Both the position numbers and the translations under genes were made by a program. A stretch of 64,000 bases of DNA, from NCBI GenBank assembly GCA_032251455.1, contig JAVVEG010000008.1, positions 62,001 to 126,000 of the forward strand. Reading direction: 5' to 3'. Shown one piece after another: positions 8,605 to 16,409 of the stretch; position 1 is the first letter of the stretch, and each line of letters opens with the position of its first letter. Under the pieces are notes generated by a model that was not told where the DNA came from, did not search any database, and saw nothing but the letters and a program-made list of their open reading frames with translations. Source of the DNA: JAVVEG01 sp032251455. GTDB taxonomy: Bacteria > Pseudomonadota > Gammaproteobacteria > Pseudomonadales > Pseudohongiellaceae.

Positions 8605-8930
8605 ATTCCCTCCAGTACGACGCCGACACCGGTATCCAGATCAGTGCCGTGCAGCTCGAATATCGGGCCAGTGTCGCGCACCTCGGTCAGCTTCACGCGG
8701 TCAATCAGAAAGCGCGGCTCCCAGCGGCGCACGGCCTCGGCCACGGCGCGGAACACCTCGACACTGAAACGCTGGTCGACCGGGTCATCGATCAGATCGA
8801 ACAACCCTGAGCCGTAATCTCGAGTCATCACCCGGGCACCGATCGGCGTGGACAAGATGTCACGCACGCTTTGGCGCAACTCCTCCACGCCATCGATCAG
8901 CTTGCCGGTCTGGGCATTCATGCCGGGCAT
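8601..8930 (-). CDS. Baseplate assembly protein W (gp25-like lysozyme fold)
   Basis: A 109-aa protein of the gpW/gp25 family. The region VRDILSTPIGARVMTRDYGS and the later segment FRAVAEAVRRWEPRF are typical. The start at ATG 8930 is chosen because GGAGG lies 9 bp upstream; longer upstream frames lack a site. The gene follows the gpD stop by one base and overlaps gpJ. Confidence 0.92.
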   Translation of the reverse strand: MPGMNAQTGKLIDGVEELRQSVRDILSTPIGARVMTRDYGSGLFDLIDDPVDQRFSVEVFRAVAEAVRRWEPRFLIDRVKLTEVRDTGPIFELHGTDLDTGVGVVLEGI

Positions 8931-8931
8931 C

Positions 8932-9891
8932 CTATATTCCCTCCGCTTGCACTGAGCAGGTGTACCCACGCTTGTTGATAGTGTGATTGACTTCCAGGAT
9001 GAGCCAGTCCTGATCCACGTTATCGCGGAAGCCCCTCAGGCGCAGGATGCGCTGGCTGGCCAGCTCGGGCATGCCGGGCAGGGTCAGGCTCAACAGCCGG
9101 GACTCGCGCCGCATTTGCGAGAACATGGCTGAGGCATTGGCGCGGGCAGTGGCATCATCAACAAACACCTGGTCAATCAGTTTTTGCGGCTCACCGGCGC
9201 CGATGACCACGGGGATCCGCTTGCCGGCATCCCAGTCATGCCAGTAGGCTTTGACGCTCTTCCACTGGTTGCGCGGGATAAAATGGGCGCGCCAGCTGGT
9301 TACATCGCCCGGGCGTAGCACGATCGGCGGCTCATCAGCGCCGGCCAGGTCATAGCTGAGCACAACCCAGCTGCCATCCACCGGCTTGAACATGGCGCCG
9401 TACTGCCGGGCAACCTGGAACATCATGGCCAGGTCGGATTGCCCGGCCTGGTCAACGTGGGTGATCAGCACTTGCGCCAGGGATGCGGGCTTGATCACGG
9501 CTTTATACCCGTTGCGCTCGGCCAGTTTCTTGGTCAGATCGCCCAGGGTGATGCGGTTGTGGCCCTCCTCGCGTCCCTGTTTGGCTGTGCCAGTGAAGTC
9601 CACGGCGACGGCTGAGACACGCAATGTGCTGGGCGGGCCAGAATGCTCGATCTGGTCAACTGATAGTTTTTTTGCAATTCTCCTGGCTGACTCCCTTAAG
9701 TATCCGATCATTATTTCGACTTCGTCGCCATCTTTAGGCCATTGATATCTCGGCGTATCAGCCAATATAATCTCAACCGCATCTGTGTGAATTCCCGATC
9801 TGTCGCTCAGGCGCAACTCAACAAGGGCTCTCGATATATCCTTGGTGACATTCTCGCCATTTATGCTTATCTTATAAGTAGGTGCTTTCAT
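8932..9891 (-). CDS. Late control/tail hub protein D (gpD-like)
   Basis: A 319-aa P2 gpD-type protein, part of the tail hub above the spike. Features include MIGYLRESARRIAKKLSVDQ, the segment VAVDFTGTAKQGREE and WHDWDAGKRIPVVIG. The start at ATG 9891 agrees with the family N-terminus, but no strong ribosome site precedes it. It is immediately upstream of gpW. The first about 75 codons are visibly lower in G+C than the rest, and a promoter for the opposite-strand lipoprotein appears inside them, so this 5' end may have been replaced by recombination. Confidence 0.88.
   Translation of the reverse strand: MKAPTYKISINGENVTKDISRALVELRLSDRSGIHTDAVEIILADTPRYQWPKDGDEVEIMIGYLRESARRIAKKLSVDQIEHSGPPSTLRVSAVAVDFTGTAKQGREEGHNRITLGDLTKKLAERNGYKAVIKPASLAQVLITHVDQAGQSDLAMMFQVARQYGAMFKPVDGSWVVLSYDLAGADEPPIVLRPGDVTSWRAHFIPRNQWKSVKAYWHDWDAGKRIPVVIGAGEPQKLIDQVFVDDATARANASAMFSQMRRESRLLSLTLPGMPELASQRILRLRGFRDNVDQDWLILEVNHTINKRGYTCSVQAEGI
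9845..9873 (+). promoter_or_regulatory. Candidate sigma70 promoter for the lipoprotein moron
   Basis: GTGACA (9845-9850) and TATCTT (9868-9873) are separated by 17 bp, and the inferred start would be near 9880, about 35 bp before the lipoprotein ATG. It lies inside the gpD coding region on the opposite strand. Neither hexamer is perfect. Confidence 0.45.
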
Positions 9892-9914
9892 AAAGTCGCT
9901 TCGGAGGATGGCGC

Positions 9915-10268
9915 ATGAAAATAAAAATGGTTTGCTTCTTTCCTTTTGTCCTTGCTGGCTGTGCCAATCAGCCCGACAATGTTTGCTTGCCTTGGAGCAA
10001 CATCGATTGCCCAGATATGGAGCCAGCAAAATATTTGGTAACAACGCGCTATGAGGGTGTTAGGCCTGACAAACAAAGCAAGGATGGATGGGATCGTGAC
10101 GACATTCTCGGCCGCCTCGTCAGTCCAAAAGCCAGGATTGAAACAATTGCAAAGCAGCACTGCGGAGAGCTGCCGTTGCCGTGGTCGCCAGAAAAACCTG
10201 TCTCTGTTGATGTGCTTGACACCACAACTGGCGTACAAACTACAGTTATTTGCAAAGATGTCATTTAG
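9915..10268 (+). CDS. Opposite-strand small lipoprotein (probable moron)
   Basis: A 117-aa predicted lipoprotein encoded against the direction of the tail operon. The signal peptide ends in the lipobox LAGC, so the mature protein starts at Cys16. The rest is polar with four more cysteines (for instance NVCLPW, IDCPD, KQHCGE, VICKD), which suggests disulfides in the periplasm. A GGAGG lies 8 bp before the ATG. It sits between gpX and gpD, which are otherwise neighbours, and is lower in G+C than they are. I recognise no family. A role in lysogeny, such as surface change or superinfection exclusion, is inference from its position, own promoter and export. Confidence 0.75.
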   Translation: MKIKMVCFFPFVLAGCANQPDNVCLPWSNIDCPDMEPAKYLVTTRYEGVRPDKQSKDGWDRDDILGRLVSPKARIETIAKQHCGELPLPWSPEKPVSVDVLDTTTGVQTTVICKDVI

Positions 10269-10480
10269 TCTGACCACGGCAGCTTAACCTCTTCAATCGA
10301 TTCCTGGTCCACATCAATCTCCGGCAACTCCACCAGCGTTCCGGCCGGCAGTCTTGGCCCCTTGGCCGCCAGGCCGGGGTTGGCTGCCAGGACCTTCTCG
10401 ACCACACCGCGGGTTTTTCCGTAGCGCAGCCAGCAAATCTCATCGACCATCTCACCTTCTTTTGCTCTGTACAGCATCAC
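10265..10480 (-). CDS. Tail protein X (P2 gpX-like, LysM-like)
   Basis: A 71-aa protein. The segment VEKVLAANPGLAAKGPRLPAG followed by TLVELPEI is the LysM-like signature of the P2 tail X family, thought to help tail assembly near the hub. A start at Met11 is also possible. Its 3' end overlaps the end of the opposite-strand lipoprotein by 4 bp. In P2-type phages X is close to U and D, as here. Confidence 0.85.
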   Translation of the reverse strand: MMLYRAKEGEMVDEICWLRYGKTRGVVEKVLAANPGLAAKGPRLPAGTLVELPEIDVDQESIEEVKLPWSD

Positions 10481-10692
10481 TCTGCGCTCCGGGGATGTCC
10501 CCGACCGAATTTCTCCAGGGCCGCAAGCGCTGCATCCAATCGCCCGCGAAATTGAACAAAGCCATCCCCATCTCTCAACGCGTCACTGATTGCGCGCCGG
10601 AGCGCTGCCGTCCTTTGGCTTTTTCTTGATTGGATGTCGGCAGCAACTGCTGGCATCGCAAACTCATTGAACAGATCGATGTTTTTCATCAT
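10477..10692 (-). CDS. Small protein sharing its leader with the upstream gene
   Basis: A 71-aa protein with no recognised family. Its first residues (MKNIDLFNEFA) are identical to those of the gene just upstream, through a 33-bp exact repeat. The rest is helical and charged (SRKSQRTAALRRAISDALRD). GGAG lies 7 bp before the first ATG. It overlaps gpX by 4 bp. It could be a truncated or domain-swapped paralogue of the neighbour; the function is unknown. Confidence 0.6.
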   Translation of the reverse strand: MMKNIDLFNEFAMPAVAADIQSRKSQRTAALRRAISDALRDGDGFVQFRGRLDAALAALEKFGRGHPRSAE

Positions 10693-11099
10693 TCCTTATC
10701 TCCTGCGAACTTCAGCACCACCTGAACACATTCTTAAGGGTCTCAATAGCGGCCACCTTGGCCCCGGCCTTGAGCATGCGCACGATTTGCGCGCCGGCGG
10801 CGTCCTTGGTCTTCAGTGCAGACGGCACGGCGCTCAGCGTGGTATACCCTTTTTCGGTCAGACGGGCCTGTGATGCGGTGTACAGATCGATGTCTGTCGC
10901 CTCCACGTAACCTTGACTGATCAACCATCCCACCGTCTCTGAACAAATTTCACATTTCGGGCCGGGATAGCCGTATTCATCCACGCCAGCGCTGCCGCTC
11001 AAGGCGACAAAGTCGATGGGTACCCGCTTCGGGAAGGCTTCGTACAGATCAGCCATCACTCGCGCGGCAAACTCATTGAACAGATCGATGTTTTTCATC
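10658..11099. repeat. 33-bp exact direct repeat at two gene starts
   Basis: The 33 bases at 10658-10690 and 11067-11099 are identical. Each copy encodes the same N-terminal leader of about 10 residues on the minus strand and covers the start codon. The interval given runs from the first copy to the second. Confidence 0.9.
10712..11098 (-). CDS. Hypothetical tail-region protein, possible winged helix
   Basis: A 128-aa protein that overlaps the gpU stop by 4 bp and is co-oriented with the tail operon. After the shared MKNIDLFNEFA leader it carries a region predicted to fold as a small helix-turn-helix-like domain (SETVGWLISQGYVEATD, then ARLTEKGYTTLSAVP). Related small proteins occur in phage accessory slots. 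It might not be structural. The function is unknown. Confidence 0.55.
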   Translation of the reverse strand: MKNIDLFNEFAARVMADLYEAFPKRVPIDFVALSGSAGVDEYGYPGPKCEICSETVGWLISQGYVEATDIDLYTASQARLTEKGYTTLSAVPSALKTKDAAGAQIVRMLKAGAKVAAIETLKNVFRWC

Positions 11100-11571
11100 T
11101 GTCGTCATCTCCGGCGAACTCAAGCTGCAGCCTGAAATCAATCCTGCGCGGGGCGCCGTTGCGATCGTAGAACGTGGCCCCCTCATCCACTTGCAAAATG
11201 GCAAACAGGCCATAGACTACGCCGAGCCCGTCAACTAGCAGCCAGGGCCTGCCCAGGCCTGCGAGTTCGCGCATGGCCTGCACCTGGCGCAGCCCGCCCC
11301 GGTACTCCGGGTAGATGACGCCCTCGATGTCAATGGTCTCTATGCCTGGACCGGTTGATTGCAACAGTGGCCGCCGGCCGATGCGCTCCTGGCCAGGCCA
11401 GCTGTACGCGGCTGACCGGAATACCGACTGCGGCGCAGCGGTGCCCAGGCTGAACATGTACGGGCCGAGCATCATCATGATGCGGCCACGGTCGCGGATC
11501 GTATCCCGGATGAACTCCAGGCCTTCGCGCACGCGGCTGGCATTGCGCAGATTGTTGATGATGTCGACCAT
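11095..11571 (-). CDS. Tail protein U (P2 gpU-like)
   Basis: A 158-aa tail completion protein of the P2 gpU family, found at the head-proximal end of the tail. Typical segments are MLGPYMFSLGTAAPQSVFRS, the ERIGRRPLLQSTGPG run and the end region PRRIDFRLQLEF. The ATG at 11571 overlaps the tape-measure stop (TGATG), and GGAG lies 8 bp upstream, which rules out the longer frame. Confidence 0.9.
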   Translation of the reverse strand: MVDIINNLRNASRVREGLEFIRDTIRDRGRIMMMLGPYMFSLGTAAPQSVFRSAAYSWPGQERIGRRPLLQSTGPGIETIDIEGVIYPEYRGGLRQVQAMRELAGLGRPWLLVDGLGVVYGLFAILQVDEGATFYDRNGAPRRIDFRLQLEFAGDDDR

Positions 11572-13991
11572 CAGGCAAGCTCCTGTACGCCTTGGATCTG
11601 TGACCACAGCCCGGCGTCACGGAACTCGGCCAGCCGATCGGCCAGCAGATCGGCCAGGTTTTGCGGTGAGGCATTGGGGCCAGCCTGTATTGTGATGTTG
11701 GGCCGAAAATCTACCCGCGCCACGTGTATCGCTCTGCCACCAGGTGGGCGGGATCCCGATGCGGCGATCATAGCTGTCGCAGGCGCTCCGGAGGGGCGCG
11801 CAGAGCCAGCAACGGCGCTGCTTGCCGGGCCATCGATGGCGCGCGAGACTTGTCCGGTGACTGCACGCACTGTGTCGACCAGGGCGGATATGGCTGTGCC
11901 CAGAGACAGAACCATTGAGTTGGCCGGTTGCGTGGCGGGTTTTTCTGCCTGCGCCAGGGAGGCTGCCTTGGCAACGGCGGGAGCGCTGATTACAGGGGGC
12001 TGTATCATCATTCTATCATCGATGGCGCGCGAGACTTGTCCGGTGACTGCACGCACTGTGTCGACCAGGGCGGATATGGCTGTGCCCAGAGACAGAACCA
12101 TTGAGTTGGCCGGTTGCGTGGCGGGTTTTTCTGCCTGCGCCAGGGAGGCTGCCTTGGCAACGGCGGGAGCGCTGATTACAGGGGGCTGTATCATCATTCT
12201 ATCATCGATGGCGCGCGAGACTTGTCCGGTGACTGCACGCACTGTGTCGACCAGGGCTGGGCGGCCGCGCTCGACCCCTTTGGCCAAGGTATCCGGAATG
12301 GCCTGGCCGCTGGCGGTCAGGCGCGACAGCGGCCCTTCTTTGGCGTCAGAGAACGGCAGTAAGTTGCGCACCTTGGCCAGCGCGTCGCGCACCAGGGCCA
12401 CCGGCTTGTCGATTACTGATCTGAGCCCGGACAGCAGAGTCTCTATCAGCGCCTTGCCCGCGCCGCTCCAGTCGATGCCTTGCAGGTACTCCAGCGCCTT
12501 GCCGAATCCGGACTGCAACAAGCCCAGCGGCGAGAAGTTAAACAGGTTTTTAATGTCCGTAAAATCCCCGGTGATGACCCGTTTAATGACCCCGAAGGTG
12601 CCGGTGAACCAATCCACCAACACGCCCCATACTGCGCGCAGGGGCGGCAGCGGATCAAACCCGATCAGATCCACGAACCAGCTCCAAAAGCCTGCAGCAG
12701 TGGTTTTTAAACCAGCCCACAGGTTGGCGAACCACGGTCCTACTGTGTCCCAGTTGGCGATCAAAATGCCCGCCAGCGCAGCGATGCCGATGATGGTAGC
12801 AGTGATCGGATTACTGGCGGCTGCAGCGGCAAGAAGCTTGAGACCTTTGATAACCGCCGGAATACCTTTGCCTGCGAAGAACAGGGCGCGTGCGCCGGTA
12901 TTGATCAGCGCGAGCGCAAACAGGCCCAGCGCGACCGTGGTGGTGACAACCGGGACAATCAGTGGCGCCCCCAACATCAACCCCAGGGCGCCAGCGGCTA
13001 CAGTGGCCCCACCAAACTTCTCCACCAGGCGCTGCCCGAAGTCGATCACTGGCCGCAGTCGATCAACCAGGTCGGCGAACTGCCCCTTGAGCGCCTCGAT
13101 GCGCCCCGGCAGCCCTGCAGCAAACTCCCGTGCCCACGCTTGGATTTGCGGGCCACGCTCGGTGACCAGCGTGGTCAGCTGCGTCAGCCACTGGCCAAAA
13201 ATCGGCATCAGCTCGGCGCCGATGATGGCGCGAACGCCGCCCAGTGAGGTTTTAGCCTCCAGCAGCTCATTGCTGAACCGCTCTGCTGCGCGCACCGCAT
13301 CCTCGCCGAGCAAACCGCCCAGAGTGCGCAGCCTGGCGGCCGCCTCATCCAGCCCTGCACTGCCATCGGCGAGCACATTGACAAAGGCCACGCCCTCGGA
13401 GTCGAAAAGTTTAAAAGCGATCCGCACGCGGTCAGCCTGGTTGGGTATCTTTTGCATAGCATCGGCCACAGCGCGCAGCGCCTGATCGGGCGATACACGG
13501 GCCAGCGTCTCGGATGACAGGCCGAGCTCATTCAGCGCATCCACTGCCTCACCAGATCCATTTGCGGCCTCTGCCGTGCGGCGCACAAACCTCTGTATGG
13601 CCAGATCAGTAGTTTGAATGGATATGCCAGCCCGCTCGCCGGCAAAGCGCAGCTCTTGCAGTTGCTCGATGCCGATACCCAGCTTGTCCGCAGTCTTGGC
13701 GATCTGATCTGCACTGGCCGCGAACGACGTGGTCATTGCTACCACGGCGCCCACCCCCACCGCGCCCATCAGCGTCAATCGCCTGGTTACTCGGCCGACC
13801 GCACTGGTCAAATTCGCGGCGGATCTGCCGACCCGGGTGAGACTGGCGCCGAGGGCGTCAAAGCGCAGCCGTTTACTGATCACCTCGGCAGAGCGCCGAA
13901 ACCCGTCCAGCCGGCGCTGAACACCCACAACCGTGGCTGACATCAAGTCCTTGGCTTTGATCAGTATGTTCAGTTCGGTCTCTGTTGCCAC
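11571..13991 (-). CDS. Tail tape measure protein (P2 gpT-like)
   Basis: An 806-aa tape measure protein that sets tail length and probably helps DNA pass the inner membrane. It starts with GTG at 13991. N-terminal helices (LNILIKAKDLMSATVVGVQ) are followed by the conserved early domain (FAASADQIAKTADKLGIGI). Hydrophobic segments lie around residues 340-400 (LALINTGARALFFAGKGI and ATIIGIAALAGILIANW). Near the C-terminus an exactly duplicated unit of 62 residues occurs twice with a third partial copy. The E/E' frameshift pair lies just upstream, as is usual for this family. Confidence 0.93.
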   Translation of the reverse strand: MATETELNILIKAKDLMSATVVGVQRRLDGFRRSAEVISKRLRFDALGASLTRVGRSAANLTSAVGRVTRRLTLMGAVGVGAVVAMTTSFAASADQIAKTADKLGIGIEQLQELRFAGERAGISIQTTDLAIQRFVRRTAEAANGSGEAVDALNELGLSSETLARVSPDQALRAVADAMQKIPNQADRVRIAFKLFDSEGVAFVNVLADGSAGLDEAAARLRTLGGLLGEDAVRAAERFSNELLEAKTSLGGVRAIIGAELMPIFGQWLTQLTTLVTERGPQIQAWAREFAAGLPGRIEALKGQFADLVDRLRPVIDFGQRLVEKFGGATVAAGALGLMLGAPLIVPVVTTTVALGLFALALINTGARALFFAGKGIPAVIKGLKLLAAAAASNPITATIIGIAALAGILIANWDTVGPWFANLWAGLKTTAAGFWSWFVDLIGFDPLPPLRAVWGVLVDWFTGTFGVIKRVITGDFTDIKNLFNFSPLGLLQSGFGKALEYLQGIDWSGAGKALIETLLSGLRSVIDKPVALVRDALAKVRNLLPFSDAKEGPLSRLTASGQAIPDTLAKGVERGRPALVDTVRAVTGQVSRAIDDRMMIQPPVISAPAVAKAASLAQAEKPATQPANSMVLSLGTAISALVDTVRAVTGQVSRAIDDRMMIQPPVISAPAVAKAASLAQAEKPATQPANSMVLSLGTAISALVDTVRAVTGQVSRAIDGPASSAVAGSARPSGAPATAMIAASGSRPPGGRAIHVARVDFRPNITIQAGPNASPQNLADLLADRLAEFRDAGLWSQIQGVQELA
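11831..12257. repeat. 186-bp perfect tandem repeat in tape measure gene
   Basis: The segment repeats with a period of 186 bp: 11831-12016, 12017-12202 and a partial third copy to 12257. I saw no mismatch between copies. Each unit is 62 codons, so the reading frame is kept. The identity shows a recent duplication. Confidence 0.92.
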
Positions 13992-13996
13992 GATGG

Positions 13997-14484
13997 TTAC
14001 TCTTTGTTGGTTTCGTGCACCTGGTTCCAGCGTCCCAGGGCTCTATCCCGCCATTGAATGATTTCCCCGACCCGCATCTGGACAATGCTGTCCAGCCCCC
14101 AATGGAAAATGAATGCGATATCCGCAATCAACTCCGCTAGAACATCCCACTGGGGGAGTCGGGCAAAAAATAGCGGAACACCTGCGATAGTCTCATCACG
14201 TCGCGCGAGCGCAGCTGCTTCATCTCATCGGGACCGAGCCCGCAGCACTCGCCGATGATGCGCATGGCGATCTCGCCCGATTTGTGCGGCTGCACCTTTG
14301 TCATCGATTCGACATGCGCACCGGTGGGCTCATCGAACCGCAGCTCGCTGCGCTCCTCGCCACCGGTTTTCAGCGGGATGAGCAGCTCCAGCGTGACGAC
14401 GCTGGCCATCGCGTCCGTGAGCCGCTTGACATCGATCTCTTCATTTTTGGCGATGGTCGCTACCCCGTTATCATCGATATTCAT
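13997..14484 (-). CDS. Tail assembly chaperone E+E' fusion made by -1 frameshift
   Basis: Translation of E up to codon 107 (14164), then a -1 shift on the heptamer TTTTTTG, gives a 162-aa product. The shifted frame reads ARLPQWDVLAELIADIAFIF, then HWGLDSIVQMRVGEIIQWRD and RALGRW before its stop at 13997. This is the GpE signature (IAxxFHW...ELxxWRxxAL) of P2 E'. The shifted frame has no start codon of its own in a sensible place, and it ends 6 bp before the tape measure start. In P2 the same arrangement makes E+E' in low ratio to E, and both act as chaperones for the tape measure. Confidence 0.88.
14137..14484 (-). CDS. Tail assembly chaperone E (unshifted product)
   Basis: A 115-aa protein of the phage tail assembly chaperone family, in the position of P2 gpE between the tail tube and the tape measure. 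It is helical, with EEIDVKRLTDAMASVVTLEL near the N-terminus and DEMKQLRSRDVMRLSQVF near the end. The last eight residues (PDSPSGMF) are lost in the frameshifted form. Confidence 0.87.
   Translation of the reverse strand: MNIDDNGVATIAKNEEIDVKRLTDAMASVVTLELLIPLKTGGEERSELRFDEPTGAHVESMTKVQPHKSGEIAMRIIGECCGLGPDEMKQLRSRDVMRLSQVFRYFLPDSPSGMF
14164..14170 (-). other. T6G slippery heptamer for programmed -1 frameshifting
   Basis: On the minus strand the sequence is T TTT TTG in the E frame (codons TAT TTT TTG). It fits X XXY YYZ and equals the T6G site known in P2 E/E'. Downstream codons in the -1 frame are open for 55 codons. Confidence 0.88.
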
Positions 14485-14528
14485 GCCTGGCCGCTCCTTG
14501 TTTGTGTCCTGTTTGGTTGTTGTATGGA

Positions 14529-15023
14529 TCAGATGCCCAGACGATCCCTGACTGTGGCCAGCTGATCCTCGCCGTTGACGATGCGCACCATGCGCTCGAT
14601 ATCGATTTCGTGTATGACAGTGCCTTCGATCGTCAGCTTGTAATAGTGGCAGGCGAAGGTCGCCACATAATTGGCCTGGGATCCGGCTTGCCAGTTGCCG
14701 GGGTTGGATCCGACCATCCTGCCGCGCAGCTCAGCCGTGGCGCCGCGCACGGTACCGTCATGGCTGCTCAGGGCGCCGCGCAGCGTCACCGCGACATCGG
14801 GCTTGCCAAACAGCTTCTGCACTTCATCCGGCACTGTGAGAAAGGTCAGCGTCGCCCGCATCGCTTCCAGGCCCATGTCGATCTCAATGGGCGTGTCGGT
14901 GCCGCCGGCGCGCAGCGCCTCGGTTTGGATTTGCAGATCCGGCAAGGTCACCTGACTGGCCTGCCCGGCATAGTTGCGGCCATCCACGAAGGCGGCCACA
15001 TTACGCATTACGTCTTTGCTCAT
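14529..15023 (-). CDS. Major tail tube protein (P2 FII-like)
   Basis: A 164-aa tail tube subunit. Family features are the N-terminal VAAFVDGRNYAGQASQVTLP, the segment DTPIEIDMGLEAMRATLTF and the TVIHEIDIERMVRIVNGED region near the C-terminus. It overlaps the sheath stop by one base, keeping the FI-FII order of P2. Confidence 0.93.
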   Translation of the reverse strand: MSKDVMRNVAAFVDGRNYAGQASQVTLPDLQIQTEALRAGGTDTPIEIDMGLEAMRATLTFLTVPDEVQKLFGKPDVAVTLRGALSSHDGTVRGATAELRGRMVGSNPGNWQAGSQANYVATFACHYYKLTIEGTVIHEIDIERMVRIVNGEDQLATVRDRLGI

Positions 15024-16219
15024 CAGAACACCTCCACAAGATGATCATTGACCATCGCTGAGCGGAAAGTGATGCGCTCCGCCACACCGAATGGCGTGAA
15101 GTCAAAATCGAAAACCACTTTGCCGGCGGCCATATCGGCAACTGTGTTCAGCTCCGGGGGTGCCCAGACGCGCCCGCCGGCGATACGCTGCTCGGCAGTC
15201 AGCCGGTTCAGGAAGGCCTGTACCCCGCCGGTGACATCCTCGATGTAATTTTTGGTGATGTTGCGATCCACGGCCCACAGGTGGGTCTCCAGCAGTGAGT
15301 CGCGCAGGATGTCAGCAATGCGCACGTGCGCCAGGAACGCCCATTTGACATCTGCGCTGGTGGTACGGTTGCCCCACAGCCGGAAGCCGTTCTGCTGGAT
15401 GGTGGTGGCGATCTCGTTCTCGTTGAGCAAGTTCGCCCGGCTGGTTGCATCCCCCAAGGTAAAATCGATTTCGCGCGAGACACCGACGATGCCCGGCACC
15501 GGCCGGTTACTTGGGGATGTGTGCCACCCTCGCTCGTTATCGTTATGCGCAATCACGCCAGCCACCCGAGCCGAGCCAGGGCGCACCACTGGCGCGGCCA
15601 GGGCGGTATCGAACACCGAATACCAGGGGTCGTGCAGGTAGACGCGCCGGCTGGAAAAATCGCCGCGCATCGTAATGGCATCCGCGTCATTCGTGTTGGG
15701 TCCGTCGACGACCACCACAGCGCGCAGCTTGTCAGCCACGCCGACCAGGGCGGCGGCGACCGGGTTTGCCAGGAACGTGCCGGGCGCGCCGGGATCTTCG
15801 GGGCGCTGGTGCGTGTACCCTGGGGCGCACAAAATGCGGGGCTTGACCCCTAAACTCGGCGCAGCGGCAAGCAGCGCCTGAGCGCCCAGATATTTGCCGG
15901 TATCCACGTCCACGCCGCCGACGACATTGGCCAGTGTGGCTGCGGCATCAATACCCTCATCCACACGCACCACGACCACGGCCGCACCGGCGACATCCAG
16001 GATATCGTTCAGCGCATCGAGCAGCGTGCCGGCGGCACCCAGCAGGGCCGCCTGGGCGCGATCGCCCAGAATCAACACCGGCTCATTCAGCGGATAGGCT
16101 GCTGCATCAGCATCCGGGGCGGTACCGACCACCCCGATTACTGATGTGGCGGCTAGTTGGATGGGGCGGATGCCGTCAGTCAACTCGACGACTTCTACTC
16201 CGTGCAGGAAATCAGGCAT
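15023..16219 (-). CDS. Contractile tail sheath protein (P2 FI-like)
   Basis: A 398-aa sheath subunit, which shows the phage is a myovirus. Characteristic segments are GVEVVELTDGIRPIQLAATS and VIGVVGTAPDAD at the N-terminus, GVIAHNDNERGWHTSPSN in the middle, the FRLWGNRTTS region and LTAEQRIAGGRVWAPPELN near the C-terminus. It overlaps the small upstream gene by 8 bp and the tube gene by one base. Confidence 0.95.
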   Translation of the reverse strand: MPDFLHGVEVVELTDGIRPIQLAATSVIGVVGTAPDADAAAYPLNEPVLILGDRAQAALLGAAGTLLDALNDILDVAGAAVVVVRVDEGIDAAATLANVVGGVDVDTGKYLGAQALLAAAPSLGVKPRILCAPGYTHQRPEDPGAPGTFLANPVAAALVGVADKLRAVVVVDGPNTNDADAITMRGDFSSRRVYLHDPWYSVFDTALAAPVVRPGSARVAGVIAHNDNERGWHTSPSNRPVPGIVGVSREIDFTLGDATSRANLLNENEIATTIQQNGFRLWGNRTTSADVKWAFLAHVRIADILRDSLLETHLWAVDRNITKNYIEDVTGGVQAFLNRLTAEQRIAGGRVWAPPELNTVADMAAGKVVFDFDFTPFGVAERITFRSAMVNDHLVEVF

Positions 16220-16397
16220 CGCTTAACTCCTTCTTTGGGTTGGATTTGGCCCGGCGCTTGCCGGGCTGTTTGGGTGTACCTTCCTCGGCCACGTGCGTGC
16301 CGAGAAGGTACTGAGCCTGTCGCGAATCTAGCTCTACTTTCTGCCCAGCACGCAGCTGACCGAAGGATTTGAGTACGGCGTAGGTTTTTTTGCTCAT
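16212..16397 (-). CDS. Small basic tail-region protein
   Basis: A 61-aa protein before the sheath gene. The segment KSFGQLRAGQKVELDSRQAQ followed by YLLGTHV resembles small phage proteins often found between baseplate and sheath genes (Mu gp38 position). The C-terminus is lysine/arginine rich (GKRRAKSNPKKE). The function is unknown. Confidence 0.6.
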   Translation of the reverse strand: MSKKTYAVLKSFGQLRAGQKVELDSRQAQYLLGTHVAEEGTPKQPGKRRAKSNPKKELSDA

Positions 16398-16409
16398 TTG
16401 TATCCTCCG

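Noticed and set aside
7708..8817. A 369-codon plus-strand frame.
   Set aside because: It runs antisense to gpJ and gpW and has no recognisable domain or ribosome site.
11674..13485. A 603-codon open frame on the plus strand.
   Set aside because: It is the antisense of the tape measure gene, in G+C-rich DNA with few stops. The minus-strand protein has clear family features.
13873..14127. An independent 84-aa gene between the tape measure and E.
   Set aside because: It is in a different frame from the GpE-like sequence and matches nothing. The real E' is reached by frameshift from E.
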